Source: Variovorax davisae
Lineage (GTDB): Bacteria > Pseudomonadota > Gammaproteobacteria > Burkholderiales > Burkholderiaceae_C
Reading direction: 5' to 3'
NCBI RefSeq assembly: GCF_030316845.1
Contig: NZ_JASZYS010000001.1
Location: 372,001-436,000, forward strand
DNA length: 64,000 nt
Shown: piece by piece, positions 1 through 9,728 of the stretch
How positions within the stretch are numbered: the stretch's first letter is position 1
Layout: each line of letters begins with the position of its first letter
Position numbers and translations under genes: made by a program
The notes under the pieces: model-generated
Databases searched by the model: none
Told to the model about the DNA's origin: nothing
The model's input: the letters and a program-made list of their open reading frames with translations, nothing else

Positions 1-1
1 C

Positions 2-454
2 GTCTCGCTCACGGCCTACGGCACGCGCGGACCCTGGGCGGGGCGCCGCGGCTTCGATTCGCTGGTGCAGACGGCGATGGGTTTCAATCACGCAGAGGGC
101 GAGGCCGCCGGCGACGGCAAGCCCCGGCCGCTGCCGATGCAGATCCTCGACGAGGCCACCGGCTACCTGATCGCGATGGGCGCGGCGGCGGCGCTGTGGC
201 GCCAGCAGCGCGAGGGCGGCAGCTGGCATGTGCAGGTGTCGCTGGCGCAGACCGGGCGCTGGCTGCGCGGGCTGGGGCGGGTCGAGGGCGGGCTCGGCGC
301 GGCCGTGCCGGATCGGGCGCCCTACCTGGAGACCTCGGCCTCGGGTTTCGGCGCGCTGTGCGGGTTGAGGCACAGCGCGCAACTGGCGCGCACGCCGGCG
401 GCGTGGACGCGGCCGTCGGTGCCGCCGGGGACGGATCCGGCGGTGTGGCCTTGA
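2..454 (+). CDS. CaiB/BaiF family CoA-transferase, C-terminal part (5' end cut off)
   Basis: The frame is open from the window edge to the stop at 454, so only the last 150 residues are present. The visible part has the family III CoA-transferase pattern: SLTAYGTRGPWAGRRGFDSLVQ, then a G-F-N segment, then DEATGYLIAMGAAAALWRQQ followed by the strand WHVQVSLAQTGRWL. These enzymes move CoA between an acyl-CoA and a free acid in the cytosol. The catalytic Asp lies in the missing part, so activity and substrate cannot be judged. A toxin-antitoxin pair follows on the same strand after 78 bp with its own promoter, so the gene is probably not co-transcribed with it. Confidence 0.85.
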   Translation, partial: VSLTAYGTRGPWAGRRGFDSLVQTAMGFNHAEGEAAGDGKPRPLPMQILDEATGYLIAMGAAAALWRQQREGGSWHVQVSLAQTGRWLRGLGRVEGGLGAAVPDRAPYLETSASGFGALCGLRHSAQLARTPAAWTRPSVPPGTDPAVWP

Positions 455-475
455 GGCGCAACCAGTCCCGTCCGC

Positions 476-504
476 TTGACTTCAATACGACGCGGATCTA
501 CATT
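476..504 (+). promoter_or_regulatory. Sigma-70-type promoter of the vapBC-like pair
   Basis: TTGACT at 476-481 and TACATT at 499-504 are separated by 17 bp, a near-consensus vegetative promoter 29 bp before the antitoxin start. A short inverted repeat (TTGG at 503-506, CCAA at 518-521) overlaps the start region. It could be the operator through which the antitoxin represses its own transcription, as is known for VapB. The arms are only 4 bp, so the operator is a guess. Confidence 0.55.
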
Positions 505-532
505 GGTACTTGTATATCCAAAGGGAGTGTCT

Positions 533-763
533 ATGCAAGTCTCGAAGTGGGGCAACAGTCTGGCCATTCGCTTGCCCGCAGCCTTGGTCAAGGAGTTGGA
601 ACTGGTGGATGGGGACGATGTGCAAGTGAGCGTGCGCGGTCCGCGCGAGCTGGTGCTGAGCAAGAAACCTGGAAAAGATCAGGTGCTTGCGGCACTGCGC
701 GAGTTTCGCGGCCGATTGCCCGCTGATTTCTCATTCGACCGCGATCGCGCCAATGAGCGTTGA
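533..763 (+). CDS. AbrB/MazE-type antitoxin (VapB-like)
   Basis: This is a 76-residue protein with the swapped-hairpin AbrB/SpoVT signature at its N-terminus (MQVSKWGNSLAIRLPAALVK, then LVDGDDVQV), which binds operator DNA as a dimer. The C-terminal third (EFRGRLPADFSFDRDRANE) is acidic and aromatic, as expected of a tail that wraps a PIN toxin. The start at 533 is chosen over the upstream in-frame ATG at 476 because it begins the domain exactly and has an AAAGGGAG ribosome site. The reading frame overlaps the toxin start by 11 bp, the usual antitoxin-first arrangement. The VapB assignment rests on domain plus context. Confidence 0.85.
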   Translation: MQVSKWGNSLAIRLPAALVKELELVDGDDVQVSVRGPRELVLSKKPGKDQVLAALREFRGRLPADFSFDRDRANER

Positions 764-1166
764 GCGGTTCGTCGACACCAACGTGGTCCTGTACCTGCTG
801 TCGGAGGACGGCACGAAGGCGGATCGCGCCGAAGCGCTGCTGGCACAGGGGCCGGTTCTCAGCATCCAGGTCTTGAACGAGTTCACGAACGTAGCCCGAC
901 GCAAGCTGGGTATGTCATGGAGCGACATTGGCGACTTTTCGGAATTGCTGCGTGCACTGTGTCGCGTCGAACCGATCACAATCGCGACCCACGACCTCGG
1001 CCGCCAACTGGCCGAGCGATATCAACTCGCTGTCTACGACGCGATGATCGCGTCTTCCGCCTTGCTGGCTGGATGCGAGACGCTGTATTCGGAAGACATG
1101 CATGCCGGGCTTCGCATCGAGGGTCGCTTGACGATCGAGAATCCGTTCGACAGCCGGCCGCATTGA
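753..1166 (+). CDS. PIN-domain ribonuclease toxin (VapC-like)
   Basis: This 137-residue PIN-domain protein is probably the RNase toxin of the pair. The four acidic residues expected to hold the metal are all present: Asp8 (FVDTNVVLYLL), Glu43 (LNEFTNV), Asp96 (YDAMIAS) and Asp115 (YSEDMHAG). The start at 753 gives the standard PIN N-terminus and overlaps the antitoxin stop, consistent with translational coupling. VapC toxins cut tRNA or rRNA when free of antitoxin; the target of this one cannot be read from sequence. The gene is full length and looks intact. Confidence 0.87.
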   Translation: MSVERFVDTNVVLYLLSEDGTKADRAEALLAQGPVLSIQVLNEFTNVARRKLGMSWSDIGDFSELLRALCRVEPITIATHDLGRQLAERYQLAVYDAMIASSALLAGCETLYSEDMHAGLRIEGRLTIENPFDSRPH

Positions 1167-1214
1167 TATCGAGCTCAGAGGTCGGCCACCAACAAACTCA
1201 AAGGAACACAACAC

Positions 1215-1925
1215 ATGGGCGCGCAATGGAAAGCCAAGCACAAGGACCTGGCGGCCAACGCCAAGGGCCGCCTGTTCGGCAAGCTCGCGAAAGAAATCAT
1301 GATCGCCGCGCGCAGCGGGGCCGATCCGGGGTCGAACGCCCGGTTGCGGCTGGTGGTCGAGCAGGCGCGCAAGGTCTCGATGCCCAAGGACACGCTCGAG
1401 CGCGCCATCAAGAAGGGCGCCGGCCTGACCGGCGAGTCGGTGCATTTCGATCACGTGATCTACGAGGGCTTCGCGCCGCACCGGGTGCCGGTGATGGTCG
1501 AATGCCTGACCGACAACGTCAACCGCACCGCACCCGAGATGCGGGTGCTGTTCCGCAAGGGGCAGTTGGGTGCTTCGGGTTCGGTCGCATGGGACTTCGA
1601 CCACCTCGGCATGATCGAAGCCGAGGCTCAGCAGGCCGGTGCCGACCCTGAGCTCGCGGCCATCGAGGCCGGGGCGCAGGACTTCGAGCCTGGCGAAGAG
1701 GGCGTCACGGTGTTCCTGACCAGCCCGGCGGACCTCGACCTGGTCAGCCGCGCGCTGCCGGCCCAGGGCTTCGTGGTGCTGTCGGCCAAGCTCGGCTACA
1801 AGGCCAAGAACCCGATCGATCCGGCCAGCCTGAGCGCCGAGCATCTCGAAGAGGTGGAGGCCTTCCTGGCCGCCATCGATGCCAACGACGACGTGCAGAA
1901 CGTGTTCGTGGGCCTGGCGGGTTAG
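1215..1925 (+). CDS. YebC/PmpR family protein (probable transcriptional or translational regulator)
   Basis: The 236-residue protein starts with the hallmark N-terminus [21 protein letters not shown], followed by [11 protein letters not shown] and [28 protein letters not shown]. It then has the [19 protein letters not shown] and FRKGQLG segments. Length matches the family. YebC-type proteins have been described as DNA-binding regulators and, more recently, as factors that help ribosomes through difficult sequences; sequence alone does not decide which applies. An AAAGGA ribosome site precedes the ATG. It is transcribed apart from the vapBC pair (48-bp gap). Confidence 0.92.
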   Translation: MGAQWKAKHKDLAANAKGRLFGKLAKEIMIAARSGADPGSNARLRLVVEQARKVSMPKDTLERAIKKGAGLTGESVHFDHVIYEGFAPHRVPVMVECLTDNVNRTAPEMRVLFRKGQLGASGSVAWDFDHLGMIEAEAQQAGADPELAAIEAGAQDFEPGEEGVTVFLTSPADLDLVSRALPAQGFVVLSAKLGYKAKNPIDPASLSAEHLEEVEAFLAAIDANDDVQNVFVGLAG

Positions 1926-2042
1926 CACGACCTGCCGCCAGGCCTGCCGGGCGATCGCCCGGCTTGCTTGACCTTCCGGTGGCGGCGGCGTAGCGTCGCC
2001 ATGTCCATTCCGGGCATTGCTGAACTCGGATGAGGTGATCGA

Positions 2043-3032
2043 ATGATGGACCGGCGGATGTTCATCGGTGGCGTTGCGTTCGACGTCGTCGCCGTGCCGT
2101 TCGTGGCCGAGGCACAGCAGCCGCCCAAGGTCCATCGAATCGGCGTTCTCAGCCTCGCCACGTTCGACAACACCACGCTGGCGGCGGTGATCATCGAAGG
2201 CCTTGCCAGGCGCGGCCATGTGATCGGCCGCAACCTCGAGGTCGAGGAGCGCTTCGCCGACGGCAAGGTGGACCGGCTCCCGGCGCTTGCCGCCGATCTG
2301 GTGCGGCTCAGGGTCGACCTCATCGTCGCCGGCCACACCAGCGCCATTCGCGCGGCGCGCGACGTCACGGCGACGATCCCGATCGTCATGGCGTTCAGCG
2401 GCGACGACCCCGTCCAGAGCGGCTTCGTGGCCAGCCTCGCGCGCCCCGGCGGCAACGTCACCGGGGTCACGACCGTCGCGCGCGACCTGGTCCCGAAGAC
2501 GATCGAGCTGCTCCGCGATGCCGTGTCGGGCCTCGTGCGGGTCGCGATCCTCACGAATCCGATCCGACCGGAACACCTGGCGTACGTCCGCATCGCCCAC
2601 GCAGTGCGGCCGCCCGGCATGCAACTGCATGTGGTGGAGGCCGGGCGCCCGGACCAGTACGATGCGGCGTTCGCGGCGATGGCCCTGCAACGCGCCGAGG
2701 GGGTCCTCATCCTGGGCGACGTGATGTTCACGCGGGATGCAGGTCGGCTCGCCGAACTCGCACTGCGGCATCGGCTGCCATCCGTCTATCTGTACAAGCC
2801 GTTCGTGGTCGCGGGCGGACTGATGGCGTACGGGCCCGATCTCTATCAGATGCTCGATCTCGCCACGCAGTACGTCGACAAGATCATCAAGGGCGCGGAT
2901 CCGGCCGAACTGCCGGTCCAGCAGCCGACGACCTTCAAGCTGGCGATCAACCTCAAGACTGCGAAGGCGCTCGGGCTGACGATCCCGCCGTCGTTGCGGC
3001 GGCGCGCGGATGCGGATGACGTGATCCAGTAG
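2043..3032 (+). CDS. ABC-type substrate-binding protein (ABC_sub_bind family), orphan
   Basis: The 329-residue periplasmic binding protein begins MMDRRMFIGG, a twin-arginine-like start, followed by a hydrophobic stretch ending in AEAQQ, a likely signal-peptidase I site. It continues with the family opening KVHRIGVLSL and contains GRNLEVEERFADGK, NPGxVTGV-like GGNVTGVTTVARDL and the C-terminal NLKTAKALGLTIPPSL, all typical of this family. The C-terminal RRADADDVIQ is also usual. No permease or ATPase is adjacent, which is common for the family. An Asp within the hydrophobic core of the signal (GGVAFDVVAVP) is unusual and might weaken export. Substrate unknown. Confidence 0.85.
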   Translation: MMDRRMFIGGVAFDVVAVPFVAEAQQPPKVHRIGVLSLATFDNTTLAAVIIEGLARRGHVIGRNLEVEERFADGKVDRLPALAADLVRLRVDLIVAGHTSAIRAARDVTATIPIVMAFSGDDPVQSGFVASLARPGGNVTGVTTVARDLVPKTIELLRDAVSGLVRVAILTNPIRPEHLAYVRIAHAVRPPGMQLHVVEAGRPDQYDAAFAAMALQRAEGVLILGDVMFTRDAGRLAELALRHRLPSVYLYKPFVVAGGLMAYGPDLYQMLDLATQYVDKIIKGADPAELPVQQPTTFKLAINLKTAKALGLTIPPSLRRRADADDVIQ

Positions 3033-3134
3033 TGGGGCATGGCGCTGCGTTTCGCTGACTGCAGTCGGTCCACACGCAGCCGCCCATGGCAACAGTTCTC
3101 GGTGTTCAGTCTACGCCCGGCCTGCCCGATGGCT

Positions 3135-4352
3135 TCATGCGAGAGGCGCGGGCCGACTGGTGTCGGCAGGTGGGTACGCCGCCGTCTCGCCAGGAGCGGA
3201 CCTCGCAGGCGCTGCCAGGCTGCGCTTCATCAGCCAAGGGACGCCGGGAATGCGCAGTCCCGTGGCGAACGCGACGTCCCGCCACATGCCTGCACCCTGC
3301 GCCTGGAAGCACGGGGTGAGCAGCCGACTCAAGGTCTGAAAACCCTGGGACCGCCGCAAGCGTCGGGCTGAGAACGCTTGCGTCGCTCCCGTCGCCCCGT
3401 GTCGCGCCACGGCATGGGCCAGCGCGAGGGCGTCTTCCACGGCCAGCGTCGTTCCCAGTCCGAGCTGAGGGCTCATGGCATGCGCCGCATCGCCGACCAC
3501 GCACAGCGGGCCGGCGCCCATCGAGCGCGGCCAGGTGTGGCGATAGGTCGCGAACGCCAGGTCGTCGTGACGGCGAATCTGGCCCACCACGGGCTCGGAC
3601 TCGGGCCAGAGCGACAGCACGTGCGCCCGCCACCCCGCCAGGTCCGCCGAGCGCCAGGCCGCGTAGCGGTCGCCGCGGATGCTCCAGAAGAAGGAAAGCC
3701 GGACGGCGCTGCCCGAAACCTCGGTCGGCAGAAGCCCCATCATTTCCGAGGTTCCCCGGAACCGCTGCAGAAGCACTTCGGCATCCTTCCAGGCGGGCAC
3801 CCAGAACTGTCCCCACAGGGCGCCCCACCGGTAGGTCTTGGAAGGGCCGGCAAGGCCGGTACTCTCCCTCAAGCGCGAAGCGGCCCCATCCGCCATGGCG
3901 AACAGGTCGAAATCCGAAGCGCCGGTCTTCGTCGTCGCTCTCGCACGCCCATCCACCACATTCAAAGACTCGACATGCCGAGCCAGGGAGAAATGGACGC
4001 CGGCGGATTGGGCCGCCGCGTAGAGAACTCGGGCAAGCAGCGCCCGGCTGACGGCGCGAGCAGGGGCGTCCTCGTAGTCGATGTCGACCACGCGCCAACC
4101 GCGATGGCTGGTTCCGAGCAGCCGTGCGATGGGGACGCTGACCGCATCGAACTCGCGCCGCACGCCGAGTGCTTCGAGTGCGCGAAGTCCTTGGGGTTGG
4201 ATGAGCAGCCCTGCGCCCAGGGGTTCGAGCGTCGGATGCTTCTCGAAAACCTCGACCCGATGGCCGAGCCTCGCCAGCGCGATGGAGGCCGCCAGGCCGG
4301 CGGGCCCGGCACCGGCGATTCCGATGTTCAGTTTTCTTTGCGGTGGCTGCAT
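3135..4352 (-). CDS. FAD-dependent monooxygenase (aromatic hydroxylase type)
   Basis: This 405-residue flavoprotein belongs to the class A (p-hydroxybenzoate hydroxylase-like) monooxygenases, which insert one oxygen atom using NAD(P)H. The FAD-binding GAGPAGLAASIALARLG lies at residues 14-30. The GD motif that binds the FAD ribityl chain is in VVGDAAHAMSPQLGLGTTLAVEDAL. The start at 4352 places the Rossmann fold about 10 residues from the N-terminus; the frame is open further upstream, but that extension is not family-like. The gene is divergent from the flavin monooxygenase at 4495, with 142 bp between them. Substrate not predictable. Confidence 0.85.
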   Translation of the reverse strand: MQPPQRKLNIGIAGAGPAGLAASIALARLGHRVEVFEKHPTLEPLGAGLLIQPQGLRALEALGVRREFDAVSVPIARLLGTSHRGWRVVDIDYEDAPARAVSRALLARVLYAAAQSAGVHFSLARHVESLNVVDGRARATTKTGASDFDLFAMADGAASRLRESTGLAGPSKTYRWGALWGQFWVPAWKDAEVLLQRFRGTSEMMGLLPTEVSGSAVRLSFFWSIRGDRYAAWRSADLAGWRAHVLSLWPESEPVVGQIRRHDDLAFATYRHTWPRSMGAGPLCVVGDAAHAMSPQLGLGTTLAVEDALALAHAVARHGATGATQAFSARRLRRSQGFQTLSRLLTPCFQAQGAGMWRDVAFATGLRIPGVPWLMKRSLAAPARSAPGETAAYPPADTSRPAPLA

Positions 4353-4494
4353 GCGACGGAGATGCGTGCACCAGCATATCAGCTGAAGATGCGTGCCGGG
4401 CGTTGGATTCTGCGCGCTTGGAGCGGGAGAATCGACCCCGCATCGGGCATCGTCCCCAGCAGCGACGATCCCGGCGAAGATGGAGGTTCCAACG

Positions 4495-6018
4495 ATGCCA
4501 AGCGTCGCAATCATCGGGGCCGGGCCGGGCGGCCTGGTCGCCGCCCGCTATCTGCAATCGGAAGGCTTCGAGCCCGTGCTGTTCGAGCAGGCGCCATGGC
4601 CCGGCGGCCAATGGAGCGGCGACGCGATCTGCAGCGGCGTATGGCCATCGATGCGCACCAACACCAGCCGCGTCCTGACCCAGTTCAGCGACCTGCCGCA
4701 CGCGCCGGGCCTCGCGGTGTATCCGTCCAATCGCGAGATCGGCGACTACCTGCAGCGCTATGCGGACCGGTTCCGTCTCTCGGGCCGCATACGTGTGGGT
4801 ACCAAGGTGCACGAGGTCGCCGCCGTGTCCGGCGGTTGGGCCGTGCGCCATGGTGCGCACGGCGAAGAGATCTTCGAAAAAGTCGTGGTCGCCTGCGGCC
4901 GCTTCCAGCACGGGCGCATACCCGAGGTGCCGGGGCTGGCGTCATTTTCCGGCAGCGAGGGCGTCGCGCATACCAGTGCCTACAAGCATCCGGAGCGATA
5001 CCGCGGCAAGCGCGTGCTGGTCGCCGGCTGCGCCATCAGCGCCCTCGAGATCGCCAGCGATCTCTGCATGCTCGGCGCGGCCAGGGTGGACCTGTGCCAT
5101 CGCCGGCAGCGCTATGTGCTGCCGAAGCTCGTGGCGGGCGTGCCCTCGGACCATCGGGTGTTCACGCGCTACCAGGCGCTGGCGGAAGAGTCGCTGCCGC
5201 GCAGCGAATTCGGTGCCCTGCTCAAGGAGCTGGTGGTGGCGTGGGGCGGCAGTCCGGAACAGTTCGGCGCGCCGAAGCCGGCCGACAGCATCCTTGATGC
5301 GGGCCTGACATTGAGCCAGCATTTCCTGCCGCTGGTCGCCGAGGGCCGGATCGAGGTGCGCCCCTGGTTCGACCGGGTCGAAGGCACGCGGGTCTGCTTC
5401 AGCGACGGGTCCGCGCAGACCTACGACGGCATCCTCTTCGGGACCGGCTTCGAGCTGAGGATGCCCTTCCTGGGCGCGCCGATCCGCCGCATGCTGGGCA
5501 TGGACGCCCAACGGCTCGATCTCTTCCGCCACACCTTCCATCCGCAGCTGCCCGGACTGGCGTTCGTCGGCATGTGGGACCAGTCGGGCCCGATGTTTCC
5601 GCCGGTCGAGCTGCAGGCCCGGTGGATCGCCTATGCGTGGGGCGGCGCCATCGCCGCGCCGACGCTCGAAGAGATGCACGCGGGTGTTGCGGAGTGCCGC
5701 GCACTGGGCCTGCCGCAGAAGACCAAGATGAACCTGATGGCCTTGCTGTTCGCGCGCGCCGCGGGCGTGGAGCCCGATCCGCAGCGCTGGCCCCAGCTCC
5801 GGCGTGCCCTGTTGTTCGGGCCGCTGGCGCCGGTGTCGTTCCGCCTCGAAGGTCGCGATGCGCTGCCGGATGCAGCCGACCGGTTCGCCGACGAGGCCAA
5901 GGCCTTCGGCTGCATGCGGTCTTCGCAGTTCGAGCAGGCCGAACTGCAGCAGCTGCGGCGACTGGCCGGCGTCGCGCAGTCTCCGCAGGCGGTGGCTTGG
6001 GCGGCCGCGCCGGCGTAG
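4495..6018 (+). CDS. Flavin-containing monooxygenase (class B, FMO/NAD(P)H-dependent)
   Basis: The 507-residue protein has an N-terminal FAD fingerprint GAGPGG at residues 8-13, followed by PGGQWSGDAICSGVWPSMRTN and the FMO-type TQFSDLP segment. A second nucleotide-binding stretch, KRVLVAGCAISALEIASDL, corresponds to the NADP site but carries Cys-Ala where the usual motif is GxGxSG/A. The late segment GILFGTGFELRMPFL matches the FMO ATG-containing-type motif. A GGAGG ribosome site precedes the ATG at 4495. Family members oxidise soft nucleophiles (N, S) or ketones. The divergent neighbour is also a monooxygenase, so the two may act in one degradation pathway; that is inference. Confidence 0.83.
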   Translation: MPSVAIIGAGPGGLVAARYLQSEGFEPVLFEQAPWPGGQWSGDAICSGVWPSMRTNTSRVLTQFSDLPHAPGLAVYPSNREIGDYLQRYADRFRLSGRIRVGTKVHEVAAVSGGWAVRHGAHGEEIFEKVVVACGRFQHGRIPEVPGLASFSGSEGVAHTSAYKHPERYRGKRVLVAGCAISALEIASDLCMLGAARVDLCHRRQRYVLPKLVAGVPSDHRVFTRYQALAEESLPRSEFGALLKELVVAWGGSPEQFGAPKPADSILDAGLTLSQHFLPLVAEGRIEVRPWFDRVEGTRVCFSDGSAQTYDGILFGTGFELRMPFLGAPIRRMLGMDAQRLDLFRHTFHPQLPGLAFVGMWDQSGPMFPPVELQARWIAYAWGGAIAAPTLEEMHAGVAECRALGLPQKTKMNLMALLFARAAGVEPDPQRWPQLRRALLFGPLAPVSFRLEGRDALPDAADRFADEAKAFGCMRSSQFEQAELQQLRRLAGVAQSPQAVAWAAAPA

Positions 6019-6022
6019 GCGG

Positions 6023-8185
6023 TCAGGCCGGAGAACCGACGGCCAGATCGGGCTGCGCGCACCAGCGCAGGCGGGCGTCGAGCGCCACCGCGCGATCCCC
6101 CCGCACGGCCAGCGGGTTGATGTCCATCTCCGGCATGCGCGCGCCCAGCTGGGCCGCCAGCAGCGAGATGCGGTGCCCGATCCGGACCAGCTTGTCCAGG
6201 TCCGCCGGCGCGCGGCCCCGGTAGCCGTCGAGCAGCGGGAAGCAGCGCAGTCCGCGGATCGCGCGCTCGATGGCCCGCGGGCTGGCCGGCGCGGGCAGAA
6301 GCTGCGTGTCCTTCATCAGTTCCACCAGCGTGCCGCCGGCACCGATCAGCAGGAAAGGGCCGAACTCGGCGTCGTACAAGGTGCCGATCATGAGCTCGGC
6401 CTCGGCCTGGACCATGGGCTGGACCAGGCAACCTCGGAAGATCGCGCCGGGCAGCCCCTCGGCGGCGCGCCGGATGCGCCCGAAGGCGGCGCGCACGGCG
6501 TCGGCATCGCGCAGGTCGAGCTGCACGCCGCCCATGTCGCTCTTGTGCGTCACGCCGTCGGCCACGATCTTGAGCACCACGGGGTAGCCCAGCGCGCCGG
6601 CCACGCTCACGGCGGCATCGGCATCGACCGCCAGTTCGCCCGCCGCCACGTCGATGCCCGCCAGCGCCAGCAGGCCCTTGCTGGTGTCTTCGTCCTGCAT
6701 GCCTTCCGGCAGCGCCTGCGTGAAGGCTTGCAGTTGCGCCGACAACGCGGGAGTCGCATCCACCGGGTCGGGGCCGTCGTGGCTGCGCAGCCATTCAAGG
6801 TCGCGCAGCGTCAGGAAGGCTTCGTGCTGGCTCGGGAAGAAGGGCGCGCCCAGTCCGAGCAGCGCCTGGCGCATGTGCTCGGTGATGCCGCTGGCGCAGT
6901 TCGCCAGGAGCGCCGGCTTGCCGTACTTGCGGCCCAGTTCGGTGAACCGCCTTGCGATGTCGTCCATGCCGCCCTGGGGCGTCATCAAGTACACGCAGGC
7001 GCCGACGGAGGGGTCGGCGAAGATGGGCTCCATCGAACCGGTCAGCAGGTCGGGCCGGCCCTTGCCGGGGCCGGACGCCGCCGCACCCAGGTCATAGGGC
7101 AACTGCTGGTTGCTTGCGGTGAAGAAGGGCGCCAGCGCGGCGCGGGTGGCCGCGCTCAGCTCACCGGGGACCAGGCCATGGTCCGAGAGCGCGTCGCTGC
7201 CCAAGGCGCCTTGTCCGCCCGAGCCGCTGAACAGCGCCACGCCGGGAGCAGGCGGCAGCGGGAAGGCCTGCAGCGCTTGCGCGGTCAACAGCATCTGCAG
7301 CGCGTCGGTCTGCACCACGATGCCTTCGTTGCGGCAGCGCGCCAGGAAGGTGTCGTAGGTGCCGGCCATGCTGGCGGTGTGCGAAGCCACCGCCTTCTGG
7401 CCGTGCGGCGTGCGGCCGGCCTTGGTGATCAGCACCGGCTTGCCCGCCGCCCGTGCACGGCGCGCAATGGCGAGCATGCGCTCCACCGAGCGGGCGCTTT
7501 CCATGTAGAGGCAGATGACATCGGTCGCCGGGTCGTCCACCAGATAGTCGAAGAAATCGCAGATCTCCAGATCGGCCTGGTTGCCCAGCGACACGCAGCT
7601 GCTGAAGCCCGCGCCCACGAAGCCGGCGCGGGCGATCATCGCGCCCACCACCGCACCGCTCTGGCTCACCACGCCGATGCGGCCGCGCGGGATCTCGCTG
7701 AAATACTCCACCAGTGCGGTGGAGTTGAGCAGCGCCACGTTCTCGTTGGCGTTGAGCACGCCCATGCAGTTGGGGCCGATCATGGCAATGCCGGCCTGCC
7801 TGGCCACTGCCAGCACGCGCGCCTGCTTGGCCGCGCCTTCGGCGCCCGACTCGGCGAACTGCGAAGTCACCACCATCGCGGCGCGCACGCCGGCCGCCGC
7901 ACACTCGCGCATGGCCTGCTCCACGCCATCCACGCCGATGGAGATCACGGCCAGGTCGATGGGCTGCCCGATCTCGCCCACGCTTCGGTAAGCGCGCAGG
8001 CCCTGGATGGTGTCGGCCTTCGGGTTGACGGGATAGACCGCGCCCGGGTAGTTGAACTTGCGCAGCACATGCAGCAGCACGCCGCCCCACTTGACGATGT
8101 CGTCCGATGCACCGATGAAGGCGATGGAGCGCGGATGGAGGATGGCGCGGATGCCCGCGCGGGTCTGTTCGGTAGGGAGGGTCAT
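6023..8185 (-). CDS. Acyl-CoA synthetase, NDP(ADP)-forming type (acetate--CoA ligase family)
   Basis: This 720-residue fused alpha-beta enzyme makes or uses an acyl-CoA with ATP or ADP. It has an N-terminal CoA-binding Rossmann domain (PRSIAFIGASDDIVKWGG and YPVNPKADTIQGLRAYRSV), a succinyl-CoA-ligase-like flavodoxin domain (GPNCMGVLN and GRIGVVSQSGAV), and a C-terminal ATP-grasp domain (LGYPVVLKIVADGVTHKSD, GGV). Order and length match the single-chain family. It is the last gene of a minus-strand cluster, 3 bp after the DUF169 gene, so it is almost certainly co-transcribed. In this context it probably activates the acid left after the lyase step. The acyl substrate is not known. Confidence 0.88.
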   Translation of the reverse strand: MTLPTEQTRAGIRAILHPRSIAFIGASDDIVKWGGVLLHVLRKFNYPGAVYPVNPKADTIQGLRAYRSVGEIGQPIDLAVISIGVDGVEQAMRECAAAGVRAAMVVTSQFAESGAEGAAKQARVLAVARQAGIAMIGPNCMGVLNANENVALLNSTALVEYFSEIPRGRIGVVSQSGAVVGAMIARAGFVGAGFSSCVSLGNQADLEICDFFDYLVDDPATDVICLYMESARSVERMLAIARRARAAGKPVLITKAGRTPHGQKAVASHTASMAGTYDTFLARCRNEGIVVQTDALQMLLTAQALQAFPLPPAPGVALFSGSGGQGALGSDALSDHGLVPGELSAATRAALAPFFTASNQQLPYDLGAAASGPGKGRPDLLTGSMEPIFADPSVGACVYLMTPQGGMDDIARRFTELGRKYGKPALLANCASGITEHMRQALLGLGAPFFPSQHEAFLTLRDLEWLRSHDGPDPVDATPALSAQLQAFTQALPEGMQDEDTSKGLLALAGIDVAAGELAVDADAAVSVAGALGYPVVLKIVADGVTHKSDMGGVQLDLRDADAVRAAFGRIRRAAEGLPGAIFRGCLVQPMVQAEAELMIGTLYDAEFGPFLLIGAGGTLVELMKDTQLLPAPASPRAIERAIRGLRCFPLLDGYRGRAPADLDKLVRIGHRISLLAAQLGARMPEMDINPLAVRGDRAVALDARLRWCAQPDLAVGSPA

Positions 8186-8188
8186 GGA

Positions 8189-8963
8189 TTACTTCTTGCC
8201 GTAGCTCACCGACATGCCGGCACGCACGTCCGATTGCACTTCATACGGTGGGATGGGGTAGCGCAGGCCGTTGCGCGCCAGGGCGGCCAGCCCTTCCAGC
8301 GCCTTGGCCAGGTCCGCCGGCTTGAGGGCCATCAACATCTCGTCGTCGGGCACGCCGCCGTAGCGCCGTTCCGGAAAGCAGGGCAGCGACAGGCTGGGCT
8401 CGCCGGTGGCCAGTGCGCGGCCCCAGGAGTCGGCGCAGGCCGACTCGCCGACCGCGCCCCATTCCAGCTTGCGGTAGCCCGACCATTGCAGGCCGTTGAT
8501 GAGCAGGATCATCTGCGCGGGGTTGGCGTACACCAGGCAGATGTCGGGATCGAGCCGCCCGCTGGCCAGCGGCGAAACCGCCATCGCCTGATAGCGCCCA
8601 TACGGCACGCAATGCATGGCACGCTGGTGCGCGGCGGCGTCGGTTTCGGTGGCGAACCACACGCCCGCGAAGGGCTTGCCGGCCTGCCATTCCTCGGTCT
8701 GCGGCGCCAGGCCGATCACGGTGGCGCACTGCGGCCCCACCAGGTCGGCCGCGGTGATGCCCACGGTGAAGCCCAGCCGCGCGGCCTGGCCGACGATCTG
8801 GTCGGTGGTGTAGATGGCGCCGTTGGGGCGGCGGATCTTGGGCACGGCCTCCATGTCTTCCACCCGCTCGAACATCTGGATGCCCACGGGCGTGGTCTTC
8901 AGGCGCAGCAGGCGAAAGAGCTGGTCGGTGAGGGCGGAACCGTCGGTCGTGGGTGGCGTGGTT

Positions 8964-8971
<8 letters not shown>
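8189..8971 (-). CDS. DUF169 family protein
   Basis: This 260-residue cytosolic protein matches the DUF169 pattern: an N-terminal PVGIQMFER segment, [43 protein letters not shown] and a late [36 protein letters not shown]. No catalytic mechanism is established for the family. Its stop overlaps nothing downstream (3 bp to the acyl-CoA synthetase), but its start overlaps the end of the ABC ATPase gene by 8 bp, so it is translationally tied to the transporter. That placement suggests a role in processing the imported compound or in CoA/metal handling; this is inference only. Confidence 0.8.
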
Positions 8972-9710
<739 letters not shown>

Positions 9711-9728
9711 CTTCGGCTCGTCGATGGG

